From Kiritimatiellia bacterium (lineage in GTDB: Bacteria; Verrucomicrobiota; Kiritimatiellia; RFP12; DVOR01): a stretch of 7,179 nt of DNA. The notes beneath the pieces were generated by a model. That model did no database searches. It was not told the origin of the DNA and saw only the letters and a list, made by a program, of their open reading frames with translations. Positions within the stretch are counted from its first letter, which is position 1. Every line of letters begins with the position of its first letter. A program made the position numbers and the translations under genes. Location: the NCBI GenBank assembly GCA_017646485.1, contig JAGCML010000064.1:1-7179 (forward strand). Reading direction: 5' to 3'. Below, one piece after another: positions 6,313 through 7,179 of this stretch.

Positions 6313-7179
6313 ATGTCTCCCTCCACCGCTATCGCTAAGAAAACAGCCACCTACCGTGAGTGCTTCTCTGTGGCATGGCCACTGGTTTTGGCAATGACTG
6401 GCAATGCATTGATGATGTTTGCCGACCGCATCTTCCTCTCCCGTCATAGCGCCATTAATATCCAGGCCGCCCTGCCCGCGGGGTTGATGTCCTTCATGGT
6501 GTTGGCCTTTTTGCAGAACATCGTGCTCTATTCTGGCACCTTTGTGGCGCAATTCTCGGGTGCTGGCGCACGTGCTGCCTGTGCGCGTGCCACGGCCCAA
6601 GGCATCTGGCTCGCCGTCCTCTGCATTCCCCTCCTCATCCTTTCAATCCCCATCGGCTACTGGCTCTTTGATGTCGTCGGCCACGCACCAGAAGTCATCG
6701 CCGCCGAACGCAGTTACTACCTCACCCTCACCTTAGGTAGCTTCTTCATTCCCTTTAGTGCTGCCTTCTCTGGATTTTTCACCGGACGCGGCTACACGCG
6801 TTTAGTCATGGTGGCCAATATCATCGGCAATGCGGTCAATGTTGCACTCGATCCCCTCTTCATCTGGGGATGCGGCCCCCTTCCTGAACTTGGCATCGTA
6901 GGCGCAGGCATCGCCACCGCCTTAGGACAAGTCACCATCACCTTAATCCTCGGCGTGGCAATGTTGCGCGAAAAACACTTTTCCACGACCCACCGTCGCC
7001 GAGTCGCCTTTGCGATGAAGTTGCCCCTGATGTTGCGCATCGTCCGTTACGGTGTGCCCAGCGGTAGCCATGTCCTATTAGACGTCTCCACCGTCACCAT
7101 CTTCGTCTTCCTCACCGGAAAACTGGATGCGCTGAGCTTTGCCGTTAGCAACATCGTACTCTCCATCAACCACCTCATC
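6313..7179 (+). CDS. MATE-family multidrug/cation antiporter, 3'-truncated by window edge
   Basis: The frame is open from ATG 6313 to the window end: 289 residues, about two thirds of the usual 440-470, with no stop reached. MATE proteins are inner-membrane antiporters that export drugs or metabolites in exchange for Na+ or H+. Likely membrane segments lie near residues 17-37, 54-78, 96-119, 134-158, 163-187, 193-217 and 249-270. Family landmarks are MMFADRIFLSRHS (34-46) in and after the first segment, FVAQFSGAGA (77-86), the strongly characteristic GNAVNVALDPLFIWG (172-186) and GIVGAGIATALGQ (194-206). A basic loop (H227-R230) precedes the second half. Substrate and coupling ion cannot be told. 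It has its own promoter and is probably transcribed separately from aroA. Confidence 0.9.
   Translation, partial: MSPSTAIAKKTATYRECFSVAWPLVLAMTGNALMMFADRIFLSRHSAINIQAALPAGLMSFMVLAFLQNIVLYSGTFVAQFSGAGARAACARATAQGIWLAVLCIPLLILSIPIGYWLFDVVGHAPEVIAAERSYYLTLTLGSFFIPFSAAFSGFFTGRGYTRLVMVANIIGNAVNVALDPLFIWGCGPLPELGIVGAGIATALGQVTITLILGVAMLREKHFSTTHRRRVAFAMKLPLMLRIVRYGVPSGSHVLLDVSTVTIFVFLTGKLDALSFAVSNIVLSINHLI

Overview
The window reads as ordinary chromosomal DNA from a free-living or host-associated bacterium. It is densely packed, and every gene I can support lies on the + strand. Six genes are metabolic or housekeeping and one, cut by the right edge, is a membrane transporter. I see no tRNA, rRNA, CRISPR array, insertion sequence or phage gene. 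The taxon cannot be fixed from the sequence. RNase HIII with its own N-terminal domain, a class II type EPSP synthase, a TerB plus J-domain membrane protein and the residues around the release-factor GGQ would suit the Verrucomicrobiota/Lentisphaerota/Kiritimatiellota (PVC) side of the bacteria, but this is a tentative inference.

Layout. Positions 2-793 hold the last three quarters of prfA (release factor 1), which overlaps by one base a DjlA-like TerB/J-domain membrane protein (793-1566). A short gap (1567-1633) carries a near-consensus sigma-70 type promoter. It is followed by a tight four-gene run: argF (ornithine carbamoyltransferase, 1634-2638), pyrB (aspartate carbamoyltransferase, 2669-3760), rnhC (RNase HIII, 3769-4731) and aroA (EPSP synthase, 4770-6062), with gaps of 30, 8 and 38 bases. 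A 250-base intergenic region (6063-6312) has three possible hairpins, including a 14-bp perfect palindrome, and ends in a second strong promoter. That promoter drives a MATE-family transporter (6313 to the window end, incomplete).

How the genes fit together. argF and pyrB are paralogous transcarbamylases that both use carbamoyl phosphate, one for arginine and one for pyrimidines, so a shared transcript would supply both branches together. aroA adds the shikimate pathway. rnhC removes RNA-DNA hybrids during replication. The first pair (prfA and the DjlA-like gene) concerns translation termination and chaperone function. No single new system is evident. The points most worth a second look are the natural Ala96 in the EPSP synthase, the structured element in the 6063-6312 gap, the argF-pyrB tandem, and the J-domain gene coupled to prfA where prmC often sits.
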